Under the pieces are notes generated by a model. The model was not told the DNA's origin. It saw only the letters and a list, made by a program, of their open reading frames with translations, and did not search any database. Shown piece after piece: positions 34,061-45,818 of a DNA stretch of 64,000 nt. The number at the start of each line of letters is the position of its first letter. Positions within the stretch are counted from its first letter, which is position 1. The translations under genes were made by a program, and so were the position numbers. Origin of the DNA: Warburgia ugandensis (Eukaryota; Streptophyta; Magnoliopsida; Canellales; Canellaceae); the NCBI GenBank assembly GCA_035236585.1, contig CP141127.1, positions 48,436,001 through 48,500,000 of the forward strand, written 5' to 3'.

Positions 34061-36310
34061 ATGGCAGAATCACCAGCAAAAGTTGAGGGCAAGGGTATTA
34101 GAGATTTCTCTGTTCCACTCTAGTTAAATACTCCATCATGCATCGCTTTACCACCCACAATGTAGACCACTTTGAACTTAAACCTAGAGTCATTAAGTTA
34201 CTCCCAACATTCTATGGTTATGAGAAACAAGATACATACCTAAATATAAAGGAATTTCTTAATATTTGTGCCACATTCAAATTTTAAAATGTTTCAAATG
34301 ATTCTATTAGACTAAGGTTCTTTCCCTTCTCATTGAAAGGTAAGATCAAATCATGGTTGAATTCTTTAGAAGTTAGTTCCATCGCCACATGGGACCAGTT
34401 GTCTAAAAAGTTCTTAAACACTTTCTTGCCATAAGACTAATGCTCTTCATAGGGAGATTATTAATTTCCAGCAAAGAGATGATGAACAATATTATGAATG
34501 CTAGAAAAGGCGGGAAAGGTGGAATGAATTGCTAAAAAAGTGTCCCCATCATGGATTTGACAAATGGCAACAATTTTAGTACTTCTATAAGGCACTTACA
34601 GCTCAAAATAGACAAAGTGGTTGATATAACTAATGGAGGGGCCCTCATGTTGAAAAATGAAATAGAGGCCTAGGAATTTTTTCAAACTTTAGCAAACAAT
34701 TCTCAATAATGGGACTATTCTAATAGGAGAGAGAAATACCCAACCTCAAAAGAATGGAGGCTTTTACAAAACAAGAGTACCTCAGAAATATCCTATAAGC
34801 TTGACTATGTGATTAATAGAATGAATAAGTTTGAATCCTTGGATGGAAGAGTGAACAAGCTTGAAAATATGTTCCAAACTTCGTGGCTGTCCAGGCATCT
34901 AGAAAACCTCCACAAGAGGTTTGTTCTATTTGTTCTAGCCCAACACATTTAACTTCTACTTGTTCGCCCAATAGTATGTATATTAAAAATCTTTTAGAAC
35001 CTGATGAATGCAATGAATGCATATAGCAACCCTAGCAATAACCCTTACCCACCATGAGCAAGAAATGTCAATAACTATCCTTAGGAGTGGCTATTAGGTT
35101 GATAATAAATTAGGGTAGACTAAGAATGAACCAGATAAAATATACGAGAAATAGAAAAGGCAAAACTCTCCCATTCCATCTAAGCCTATAGTAGAGGCCC
35201 CCTATGTGCCTAAGCTCCATTCCCTCAACTAATAAACAAGGTTAAGAAAGGAACAAATTTCAACAAGATAATGAATGTGTTTAAGCATGTTCAAATAAAT
35301 ATTCCATTACTCAATGCTATTAAAGCCATTCCTGATTACGCCAAGTTCCTTAAAGAGCTCTGCAAACAAAAGCAAAAGCTTAATGTGCAAAAAAAAGCCT
35401 TTCTCACTGAGCAGGTGAGCTCTTTAATTCAACACCAAACCATCCTAAGTTTAAAGATCCTTGTTCTACATCTATTGTGTTATTGGAAATTATGTCATTG
35501 ATAAGGCACTACTTGATTTAGGGGCTAGTGTTAACTTGTTATCATTTTCTGTTTATGAGTAACTAGGGCTTAGTGATCTAAAGGCAACTAAAACCACTTT
35601 ACAATTAGTAGATAGATCCATAAAGATTCCACAAGGTATGGTTGAAGATGTTTTAAGACAAGTGGACCAATTTTACTTTTCTATAGATTTTATTATCCTA
35701 GATACCTAGCCTGTATCAGATCCCGATAATTCTTGGATATCCATTTTTAGCAACGTCCAACACCATCATCAACTATAAAAATGGTGTGATGAAGTTATCC
35801 TTTGCCAATATGAAAGTCAAACTCAATGTTTTTAATGCTAATCATCAGCATCTAGACCTAAATGATTCTTGTGTAGTCAATTTAATTGAAGGTCTACTTC
35901 AAGATGCTAATCCATCTTCATCTTTCCTTGACTTACATGAGGCAGGGCTAGAGCACTTTAACTGTGAGTTAGATATAGACAAGTTCATTGATGAAGAAAA
36001 TAATTTGTTACATGTTGCACCTGTAATGGATACCTCAAAGTGGGGACCTCTAGTTGAATCACTTCCCCCTTCTAATTATGACCCTATGCCTTCAATAGAA
36101 AAACCACCTACCTTGGTCTATAAGCCATTACTTGAGAAACCAAAACATTCTTACTTAAGCCCAGATGAATCATCACCTGTCATCATAGCCTAGGAGATGT
36201 TCTCAAAGAACATAAGACAGCTTTAGAGTGGACCATAGCGGACATCAAAGGGATTAGTCCTGCTATGTGTATGCACATCATTCATCTAGAATAAAATTCC
36301 AAACCATCTA
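34061..36310 (+). pseudogene. Fossil gag-protease of element C
   Basis: It starts with ATGGCAGAATCACC (MAES) at 34061. Gag phrases recur in the family's order: KTNALHREIINFQQRDDEQ (about 34435), KCPHHGF (about 34540) and a zinc-knuckle-like CSSPSHLTS remnant near 34930. The protease region follows at about 35480-35780 with ALLDLGASVNLL, the plant form of the aspartic protease DTGAS site, and then DRSIKIPQGMVEDVL. An open stretch at 35786-36193 covers the linker to reverse transcriptase. The RT start (ALEWTIADIKGISPAMCMH) is visible at about 36215-36275 before the inserted F element. Several breaks are present; no product is expected. Confidence 0.85.
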
Positions 36311-38742
36311 ATAAGGTTAGTCCTTAGGAAATTCCTTCAATTTGTTTTTCGTACTTGGTATATGCACATAACGACTAACTTTTTGTTTAAAGGTTATGTA
36401 ACATCAAATCTCACCTTATATTGTGCTGGCCACCTCAACTTTTTGCCTTCCATTCCCTATATCAATATGTTGTTCAATCTTTTATTAATGCTTTACCGTA
36501 AACTATTCAGTCTTAATTATCAGGGGGTATCATCATCATAAGTAGTGGTTTTCTCAATTCCTCAAATTTTATCTTTCAAGTGCCTCCTCATACTTAGCTT
36601 ATAACAATAATTCTCATTCAATAGCGATTATATCAAATTGTGCTGATGCTGCTAAATCAACAAGTTTAACAACACTCAGGTAATCATAGAACATTTTTGT
36701 AGACATATAGAAAGAGAATTTATTCAATTACCTGTTGATCTCTATCTAGATGTATAGGTTATAAGCTCAACAATCTCTATAAAGAGATCAGTGCTTATCT
36801 GCCTTTTTTTTTTCAATCCAAGTCAGCAGCATCTTTCAGATCCACAGTGATTTCTATGGTTTGTCATGGTAGCTATTAAGGCTTGGAAAATCTTTCACAT
36901 TGGTTTAGATCGCTTCTTATGTTTGCTTCTGTCTCAATTGTTACTGTATTCATTGTACTCGTTGCTCCTCCATGATGTGGCCTAATCAACTGACCTCATA
37001 CCCTCAAATGACTTAGTCTAACAAGTAACTTCTTTTAGGTAAAATTCATGTCTAAATACTTATAATATCCCTCTGAGTATATAACTTCGACTACTAACAT
37101 ATTTGATTAAATAGGGTGGGATACCTTTATTTAGTCAACAGTACTCTAAAGGTAATGACTAAATAATGGTCTTAAGATATTTGCTCTTCCAAATATATGA
37201 TAGCAGACCTCAATTCGATCTTTGATGGTACCTAATTGCTGAAGAAAGACAAATGGACAAGTCACTGTCTCGGCTTAATTCCTTTTTCAATATACTTTAT
37301 TTACTCATGTAGTGGCAATGTAGGATATCACCAAATTTTCCTTTTTTATGGACTATATCCATTGGTGTTCCCCATAAGCTAATGGATTTGATAAGAATCT
37401 AATTGTAATAATTGATATCAAACCATTTGTAGAATTTAATTTCTAGTTGGTCACCATTCCTCTTCAGAAATTTCTTGTCACATAATCTTCTGAAATTTGA
37501 TACTCTACTCAAAGTCTTAAACCCCATATGCTTTCTCTCTTTTATACTCTTTTACAATAAGATCACCAACTCATCTAGTATTATTCCTTTGCATTTGTTT
37601 GATCTACCTTCCTATAGGATTCAAGATGAAAGAATTGTATGTATCTCCATAGAGTCATAATCTTCTTCTTTTGAATATTCAATATTCATCGAATACTTAT
37701 AGTTACATCTCTATCTCTTTCTCTCTTTTCTTCAAAATCCTCATTTTTGTCTACGTAGATCAATGCTTTGTTATATATAATTGATACTACATCTACTCTT
37801 TTACTTAACAGATATGATAAACTGAATGCTTCTAAGAAATGCTAAACTGTACTAATATCATTGAAATCCTTAATTGCCTATAGCCTCAATAAAATTCATC
37901 TAGTGTCTTAATAATGGCATTGACGTTTTGGTCATGCTATACTTCTCTTATAAGTTCATGTTAAGATCAATTTATTATCACAGATCTATCATCCCTAATA
38001 TTATCGTCAAAATCTTTTGGTAACTCTGTCAAATACAATTCCCTATCATATTCGTGTTATATTCCTCTTAATCACATAATGTGTCAATTGCACACATCTT
38101 CTGATCTGCTCCATTATACTCAGGTTGTCATTATTCGATAGCTCTTCACTCTTCATAAGACTCCAATGAAGTTATCAAAAATTAAGCTAAGTCCTTCAGG
38201 ATCCATACCTTTGTGATCTAGTACGAGTCACAGTTATTTCCTAATATCATCTTGCATTCTCATCCCTCTTAGATTATCATCAAAATCTTCTCAAAGTCTA
38301 TCTTTTACATCCCCTATCATACTCATATCATATCCCTTGTGATAGTGTGCTCATATTCTGATATTCTTTATGATGGTAAGATAGCCATCTAGGTTTCTTG
38401 ATGTTCTCATCTTTGGTGAGATTAATTTATTACAGGTTAGAACTATCTACTAACAAGTTCACCAACATCTTCATTCATCATTCTCATCATAATCTAATTT
38501 ATATATGAGTTTCCCTGTTTGCACCATTGCACAACAATCCTTATTGATAAGATTTAAGCCATCCAATATCTAAGTATTTGCTAGACCCATCTCCTTTTTT
38601 CGCCTATTTGTTTATGGTGAAATGCCTTGAGCATTAATATGCTAGTCATTTCTACTATTTCTATTTCTACTACTTCTTCTTAATTTTCTCGATTGTTTAT
38701 GACCCTTGGACATGCTAGACTGGCTGTGAAAGGATAAAACCT
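36311..38742 (-). mobile_element. Internal remnant of an F-family chromovirus nested in element C
   Basis: This lies between the pol start of element C and the F primer site. On the minus strand it would be the region after the primer site, where gag is expected, but I recognise no conserved domain by eye. It is AT-rich and badly decayed. The left border with element C (about 36300-36340) is approximate. Confidence 0.5.
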
Positions 38743-38756
38743 GGGCTCTGATACCA
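38743..38756 (-). other. Initiator tRNA-Met primer binding site, F-family element
   Basis: The plus strand reads GGGCTCTGATACCA, the complement of TGGTATCAGAGCCC, placed next to the LTR end at 38759. Confidence 0.92.
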
Positions 38757-40499
38757 ACTGTCACGACCCAGGTTTTCCCATGCATTTTTAAATGCAATAT
38801 CTAATTCCTAAGGCGGGATGCATCCCTATTTGAAAACCATTTTATAAAAACCATGCAATGTAGCAGAAAGTCTTTAGTTTTAAACTCATTTTGAAAACCC
38901 CAAGTGTCATTTGCTTTCACAACAAGGAAAGTAGTTTTTGAAAAACTTCAGAAATCATAAATGTTTTCCCAAGTCTATCCAGTCACAGCTCACAGCCCAA
39001 CTGTAAATAAATACAAATACATGTCCAAATGGTAGAGTGTTTACTTACATGTATAATTGTCTCTTTTTGATTTACTTGCTTGTAGCACTAACATCTCCTG
39101 AGGCATCTTCTACTTGTGAATGGAGCTGTCTTGAAAAATGATATATTTGGGTTTCTTCTGTCATGGGCGTATCCTATCCTTAAGTGCTTACTTGTGTCTG
39201 AAAAATGTTAAGGATTTGGGTGAGTATATACTATACTCAGTAGGAGTCTATCACTACTAGTTTAAAATGCATGCTATGTTTAAAATCATATGCTCTTTAA
39301 AACATGTGCATGTTTGAACACTCATGTTCAATATCGATATTAAAAACCATTGTCGAATTGGAATACTGACGACTTAAAGAATCGCATAATCCAAGTCGAA
39401 AGTATCATATATATCATAAACATAATGATATGCATAAGATGCTCAACTGAATCCAACTCATGGATATATGGTATGGTCGACCAACCTCATGTCATGCCAT
39501 GTGCAATGCAAGTAAATCATCAAAACCATAGGGCTCACTATGTCCACGACCTCACCGCTGTGTGGTCCTTGGGTACCTAGGGACACAGGGTCATAGCCTC
39601 CACGGGGCATATGACACTTTGATCCAATGCTGTGACTCCAATGGTAGCCCCCTGTACCACATGCAGTCGAAGCAGGGACATGCCTTTTTTCGGCGTGGTA
39701 CCCTTTCCACCTAATAGTGGTAGAGGCTGGGAGGCCACCCCAGACCCCTCGACATAGCGCCCACGAGCTTACTAGCCCAAATCATATATGATCAATCAAG
39801 CGAAAACCTCTTTTTCAAAACCTGTCCTCTTTGGGTCCCTCATAACTACCTGGCCCTCACAATTGCCTACCCAACATCTTTTGGGCACTCCAGCATCTTT
39901 TGGTAACCCTCAAGGACATGCAATTTTTCAAAACTCAATAATCACAAATCATGCAATTTATGCAATTATTTGCAAAACATGTCTATGCATAATGTATTTA
40001 TCATATACATGCTGAATTCATTAAGTCATGCTAAACAAGTCATATAACTTATACTTAAAACATGCATTCTCAAAACAATCATGGGCTCTTTTTAAAAGTA
40101 TAGTAGCGATAGAGCACCTACCTGGTTTGGTCACACTAGCTCCCTTGTCCTCGTACGCTCCTAAATATGGTTTAGGGAAAAAAGGTTAGCTTGGCCTATT
40201 TCTATAGCTTTTAGAATGGTTGATCTCACTACTTAGGCATTCAGGGTTCATTCCCATGCCTATGGGTCTCCTAAGGTTCTAACTGGGCCTTAATATCGTC
40301 AGGTTTACAAAGGTTTAGTGGCCCCGCTCCACTATCATAGTTTAAGGGTCATTCTCACCTTAGATAGGGCCTTGATCAGGTATTCTATGATTTGGGTGTG
40401 TCCGCGTCGTCGATACAGACACAACACCTTTCACGGTGCCTCAATCGGAGCCCTAGAACTCAAGTTATGGGCAAATTAATGTCAAGTGTACATAGAGGC

Positions 40500-40720
40500 C
40501 ATACGAGGTGGAAGCCCGGGACGCTAATGCGTCTAGCGTCATCGGCAAGCGCCCCAGTGGGCGCGTCTACAGACGCACTAGGCTTCCACCCATCTATTTC
40601 ACTTGTGGGTGCGTCCACAGACGCGCCTGCTGGTTTCTCTCTAACGCGGTCGACGCGTTTCGTCTTGTGGGGACCGGGGCGTCCTCAAGACGCCCTGGTT
40701 CGACCCTGTCGAACTAGTGC
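40500..40720. other. GC-rich block with repeated GCGTC/GACGC words in LTR F
   Basis: It contains GCGTCTACAGACGC (40563-40576) and GCGTCCACAGACGC (40611-40624), both hairpin-like, plus several more GCGTC or GACGC words. The solo copy has a matching GC-rich block at about 22710-22935. Open frames on both strands here come from the composition. Confidence 0.7.
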
Positions 40721-40954
40721 ACCCCAAGCACTGTCCCTGGGTCCTTTGTGGATCCTTAGAGGCCCATTTTGCATGGTTTTTCAGGCAGAAACTTGGGGAA
40801 ACCCACCCTAAGTCTAAGGGGAGATGGGTTTGGAGGGGTTTTGCGCATACCTGGTTCGTGGCCGAGTTTTTCTCCACATTTTCTCCTTTTGTCTACCTCT
40901 CCATGATGGGTTTTTCCCAAGCTTTTGGGCTGCCATTGGAGGCACCCAAGAGCT

Positions 40955-40963
40955 CTATTTATA
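40955..40963 (-). promoter_or_regulatory. TATA box of LTR F (nested element)
   Basis: TATAAATAG on the minus strand inside the inverted repeat GAGCTCTA-TTTA-TAGAGCTC (40950-40969). Confidence 0.6.
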
Positions 40964-41372
40964 GAGCTCGAAGAGGGTTCTGAAGGGGGTTCTTACCGCC
41001 ATTTGGCGGTGGTGAAACCTCCAGAATGGCGGTGGTTTCTCCCCTGCACATCGCCGTTCTAGAACCCTCTAGGAGGTTGAAGAAGAGGGGTGCCCGTATC
41101 AAAACGGGTCCCTGTGTTTCTCAGGCTAAATCCGTTTTAAATGTAAATTACACTTTTGCCCTTGAACTTCAAAGGGTCATAACTTGCTCATTTTAACTCT
41201 GTTTTAAGTGATTTTGGTCTTGTTGGATTCCTTTTTCTGAGACATACCTAAGGGTACTATTATTAGGACCAAATTTCTGGGTCTAGTTAGGGTGAACGAT
41301 GAAATGACCAAAATACCCTTATCTCCAAAAAGGGAACTTTTCATTTCCTATAGAATGTCCAATTCATTTTTC

Positions 41373-44037
41373 TTAAAAATAGCATAAATTGCTCAAGCAT
41401 TACAGGCTTGAACCTAATATGAAAAAGGTGGTAAGAGATAAAGTGCTTAAACTCTTTGATGTTGATGTCATCTACCCCATATCTGACAGCACATGGGTCA
41501 ACCCTGTTCTACTTGTCCCCAAGAAGTCTAGAGTCATGATAATCCAAAATGAGGATATTGAGTTAGTCCCTGCTCGAATGACCACCAGATGGAGAATTTG
41601 TATCAATTACTAAAAAGAGAACTCAGTGACGAGGAAAGACCATTTTCCTCTTCCATTTATAGACCAAATGTGAGAAAGGTTAGCCGATCATAGTTATTAC
41701 TGCTTTCTTGATGGATACTCTGGTTATAACCAAATTCCCATAGCACTGAGGACTATGAGAAGACTACTTTCACCTACCCTTTTGGGACCATCATGTAATG
41801 TCGTATACCTTTTAACTTTCTAATGCCCCAGCGACTTTTCAAAGGTGTATGTTGAGCATATTTTTGGATATGGTGAAGAGGTTTTTAGAAGTCTTTATGG
41901 ATGATTTCTCAGTGTTTGGGTCTTTATTTGATGAATGCCTACACAATTTAAAACATGTCCTTGCTAGGCGTCAGGAAGAGAATTTATAATTAAATTGGGA
42001 AAAATGTCATTTCATAGTTTAAAATGGCATTGTTTTAGTCCACATCATATCACATAATGGCATAGAAGTAGACAAAACCAAAGAGGATTTGATCTCTAAC
42101 CTTCCTCCACCAACGATGGTGAAGGAAATCCACTCATTTTTTCCATGCTGGTTTTTATAGATAATTCATCAAGGACTTTAGCAAAATTTCCAAGCTCTCA
42201 TGTAATTTACTTATGAAGGAGGCAACTTTTGACTTTGAGGAAAATTGTTTGAAAGCATTTGTGCACCTAAAGGTTGAGTTGACTTTTGCACCTATTATTT
42301 GATCACCAAATTAGAGTGCACTATTTGTGATAAAGTATGGCGCTTTAGACTAAGTGATTGAACTATTTTGGGCAACATATTGATAAGCTTTCCCACATGA
42401 TATGTTAAGCTAACAAGACACTCATTGATGCCCAACTAATTATTCCACTACTGAAAAAGAGTTGTTCGTAGTATATTTGCTGTGGGTAAATTTAGATCTT
42501 ACTTGCTAAAATCTATGGCCATTTTCTATTCGAAGCATGCATCTTTGAAATACCTTCTTTCTAAAAAGAATGTAAAACCTAAGCTAATCTGATGGATACT
42601 TTTGCTACAAGAATTTGATTTTGAAATGTAGGATAAGAAAGGTACCAAAAATGTTGTAGCATACTACTTATCCAAACTAGTTGTGGAGTCAATGTGCCTA
42701 TCTCTAAGACATTTTTAGTTGCACAATTGTTGTATATTTCCTAGTTGCCTTGGTACATAGATATAGTCAATTATCTTGTCACAGGCCAAATGCCTAATCA
42801 TTGGTCTAAACAAGATAGGAAAAGTTATATTACCAAGGTCAAACACTTTACATGGGACGATCCATATTTTTTTATGTGCTATCCTAATCAAGTAATTAGG
42901 AGATGCATACCAGACAGTGAACCTTAGAAAATCATTTCCTTTTGTCACAACCATGCATACGTGGGTCATTTTAGTTATAGAAAGATAGCTACAAAGATTT
43001 TTTAGTGTTGTTTTTATTGGCTTATAATTTTCAGGGATTCACATGCTTATTGCATGTTCTAGATGTCAACAGTTAAGGAGCATAGGAAAAAAGAACTATG
43101 ATGCCTTTAAACCCCATTTTGATCATTGAGCCATTTGATGCTTGGAGAATTAATTTTATAAGACCTTTTCCTAACTCCTTTGGTTATCTATACATTCTTG
43201 TGGGGTAGATTATGTGTTAAAATATGTAGAAGCCATACGGTGTAAGACCAATGACTACAAGGTAGTGGTCAAGTTCTTAAAGGAAAATATATTTGCATGC
43301 TTTAGGACTCCAAGGGCCATAATCAGTGATGAGGGAAAACACTTTTGTAATAGAGTATTTGAGAATTTAATGAAGAAATATAGTGTTATCCATAGAATAG
43401 CTACTCCTTGTCATCCTCCAACAAGTGGATAAGTGGAAGTGTTTAATAGGGTAATAAAGCAAATTTTAGAATAGACAGTCAATCCAAATTGGAAAGGTTG
43501 GTCTTTAAGACTTAGTGACGCTTTATGGGCATACTGACTACATATAAGACTCCTGTAGGCATGTCACCCTACCACATGGTCTATGCAAAGGCTTGCCACC
43601 TCCCAATAGAACTTGAGCATAACGCATATTGGGCCATCAAAAAGATTAATTTTGACCTAGATACTATTAGAGCCCACAGGAAGCTCCAAGTCAATGAATG
43701 GGATGAGCTTAGGAATGATGCATATGAGTCTGTAAAGCTATAAAAAGACTACATGAAGAGCCATCATGATAGGCATATCTTAAGAAAGTCCTTCATCCCA
43801 GGACAAAAGGTCATCTTGTATAATTCTCAGTTGCATATATTCCCTAGAAAACTTCAATCTCAATGGACTAAACCCTACATTGTATGTACTATATTTCTTC
43901 ATGGGGTAATCGAGATAGAAAATGATGGAAAGATCTCCAAAGTGAAATGGCAAAGGTTGAAACCCTACTTAGAGTTGGTAAACCTTGAAGCGGAAGAAAC
44001 ATTACTTGAGGTACCAATATATCATGACCCACCTTAG
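41373..44037 (+). pseudogene. Fossil RT-RNase H-integrase of element C
   Basis: Reverse transcriptase starts with EPNMKKVVRDKVLKLF and IYPISDSTWVNPVLLVPKKS (41410-41530), typical of plant Athila/Tat pol. The RT catalytic FMDD motif is near 41895. Integrase is visible from about 43200: DYVLKYVEAIRCKTND, AIISDEGKHFCNR, then ATPCHPPTSG, then MSPYHMVYAKACHLPIELEH. A C-terminal GQKVILYNSQLHIFPRKLQS domain ends near 44037. These enzymes would copy the RNA and insert the DNA. The region is broken many times and makes no full protein. Confidence 0.9.
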
Positions 44038-44040
44038 CAA

Positions 44041-45818
44041 TTCCCATGACACCTGCATTCATCAATATTATTGCATTGCATGTCTGGCAAAAGGTGTTAA
44101 ACTTGGTGTTTAGTGGGAGCTAACTCAGGGTTTTTCGAGTCTCATTGTTCTACATCACTCATTTATCATATGTGTGCCCTATATTCCAAAACATTGGGGA
44201 CAATGTTTAGTTCAGATTGGGGGATGTAGATATGTATGAGATTTCTGAGTTTTCATATATTTTGAAAAAAAAACAACAACAACAACAATAAATTTTTTGA
44301 GTTTTTCAAAAGCTTTTAAGGTCAAAGTTACTTTACTATGATGAGAATTGGATTGTTTAAAGTTTAGTGTTTTCACTACTTTAACTTCTTAATAGAAATG
44401 CATATGGATAATTTTACAGTTTATTCATGTCCTAAGAGTTTCTTGAAAGTAAAATCTCGAAACACACGTACACACAATACATAGATTAGACTGATCGATG
44501 GTTATGACTTAAAAGGTCTTGACGAAAATTTGTGGAGACCTATACCCAAGTGAGTGTTAGAGACTATCATTTTTTTTACATTTATATATAATTCCATAAT
44601 TTATTTAGCAGGCATAAATTTGAGAGATCCCAATTCTCTTTGTTTTGGTCATTTGATAAGAATTATTAAAAGGAGTACTAACTTTCTTTCCTAAACATTT
44701 ATTGAATCTGATAGGTTTCAAGAAGCCTAGGAAATGACATTGGCCATCCTTGTTTTAGCCCAAAGATATAAAGAATTGGTTAAATCTTTGAGCATCTAAG
44801 TAAGACTTTTCATTTTAAAACCTCTTTTACCTTAACCCAAAGAAACCCAATAAAAATAATATCCATTATCTATCTTTTAAAAATGAGTAGAGATGGTAAA
44901 AAAAATGTTCAAAAAGACAAAAGTATAAGAAGTGAAAAATATCAAAGTGTTGAAAAGGGAAAGTCTTTCCCTTAAAGAAAAAGAAATACAAAGAAAAGAA
45001 AAAGAAAAACGAAAAATAGCAAGAAAAACGAAAAACGAAAAAGAAGGAAAAGAAGAAAACATATTCACTTCAATACCTAATAATAGCTAAAGACCCCCAC
45101 AAAGATATGAAACTTTAAATCCATATACCCTTCTTTTCAGAACCACTCCTAAGCCTATGTTTCGTCATATCTAAAGACCTATTGATCTTAAGGTAGAAGA
45201 TAACCTTAATGAGGATATAAATAGGAAGAAATTATAGTGAACTACACCTACTAGTTTTGGTAATGGTATCTATTCTAAGGGATCATATGTTTGTCTCATT
45301 GGTGCTTAAAAGATTATGTGAACCATCAGATTGTTGAATTCAGTTACATAGTGAATGTTCTTGGACCCTTTATCTAAGAGCTTTATTGTTGACTGTATAC
45401 TAGTGAGAATTTGAGGTCCAACCATCATTCCAATGGAGTAATAAGCATTACTATTTTACACGTCTTGAACTGCGTAGTTGTACAAACACTACACTCCAAG
45501 ATGAAACTAGAATAAGATGGCTTTGGTATGTGGATAACTTGTAGAATTTTCCATTCATGTTTATTAAGTTGTTAAACTAGTATTTAATAGATAAGAATTC
45601 TCTAAGATAAAATAAAGAACTTAGCCTTACTATATTTTGTGGGGATATTTACTGCAAACCCACACGAGGCATAACTCATCCACTAGGGGTAACCTAGGGG
45701 TTTAAGGCTTGTTGCATATGCTAAATGCATTCATGAGTGCTTAGAAAATGACAACCATTTTGTTTCTTATGATTTTTTATATGTTTTACTCAGGACTAGC
45801 AAAATACTAATTGGAGGG
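44041..45818 (+). mobile_element. 3' noncoding region of element C
   Basis: 1.8 kb without a domain. Landmarks shared with elements H and B, in order: CATTGGGGACAATG (44192-44205); TTGGGGGATGTAGA (44217-44230); a block near 44505-44570 ending GAGTGTTAGAG; an A/G-rich tract (44880-45060); GGGGTAACCTAGGGGTTTAA (45686) with CATATGCTAAATGCA; and the polypurine tract TTGGAGGG just before the LTR. Confidence 0.8.

Larger units (their letters stand above)
38759..41357 (-). mobile_element. 5' LTR of the nested F-family element
   Basis: On the plus strand it starts TGTCACGACCCAGG (its 3' end in element sense) right after the primer site. From 39866 it matches solo LTR F (22000-23620) closely, including the CAAGGACATGCAAT block, GTGTCCGCGTC, the GC-rich GCGTC-containing block and the TATA-bearing palindrome. 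The part 38773-39865 is not in the solo copy. Near 41357 the match to the solo LTR stops and element C's pol resumes shortly after. About 2.6 kb; Tekay/Del-like. Confidence 0.8.

Noticed and set aside
36311-38742. RT or integrase of the nested F element
   Set aside because: I looked on the minus strand for pol motifs and could not identify any with confidence, so no domain is claimed.
40392-40983. Overlapping open frames on both strands (up to 139 codons)
   Set aside because: They fall in the GC-rich part of LTR F. Similar but differently interrupted frames occur in the solo copy (22776-23409), and no frame is kept between the two copies.
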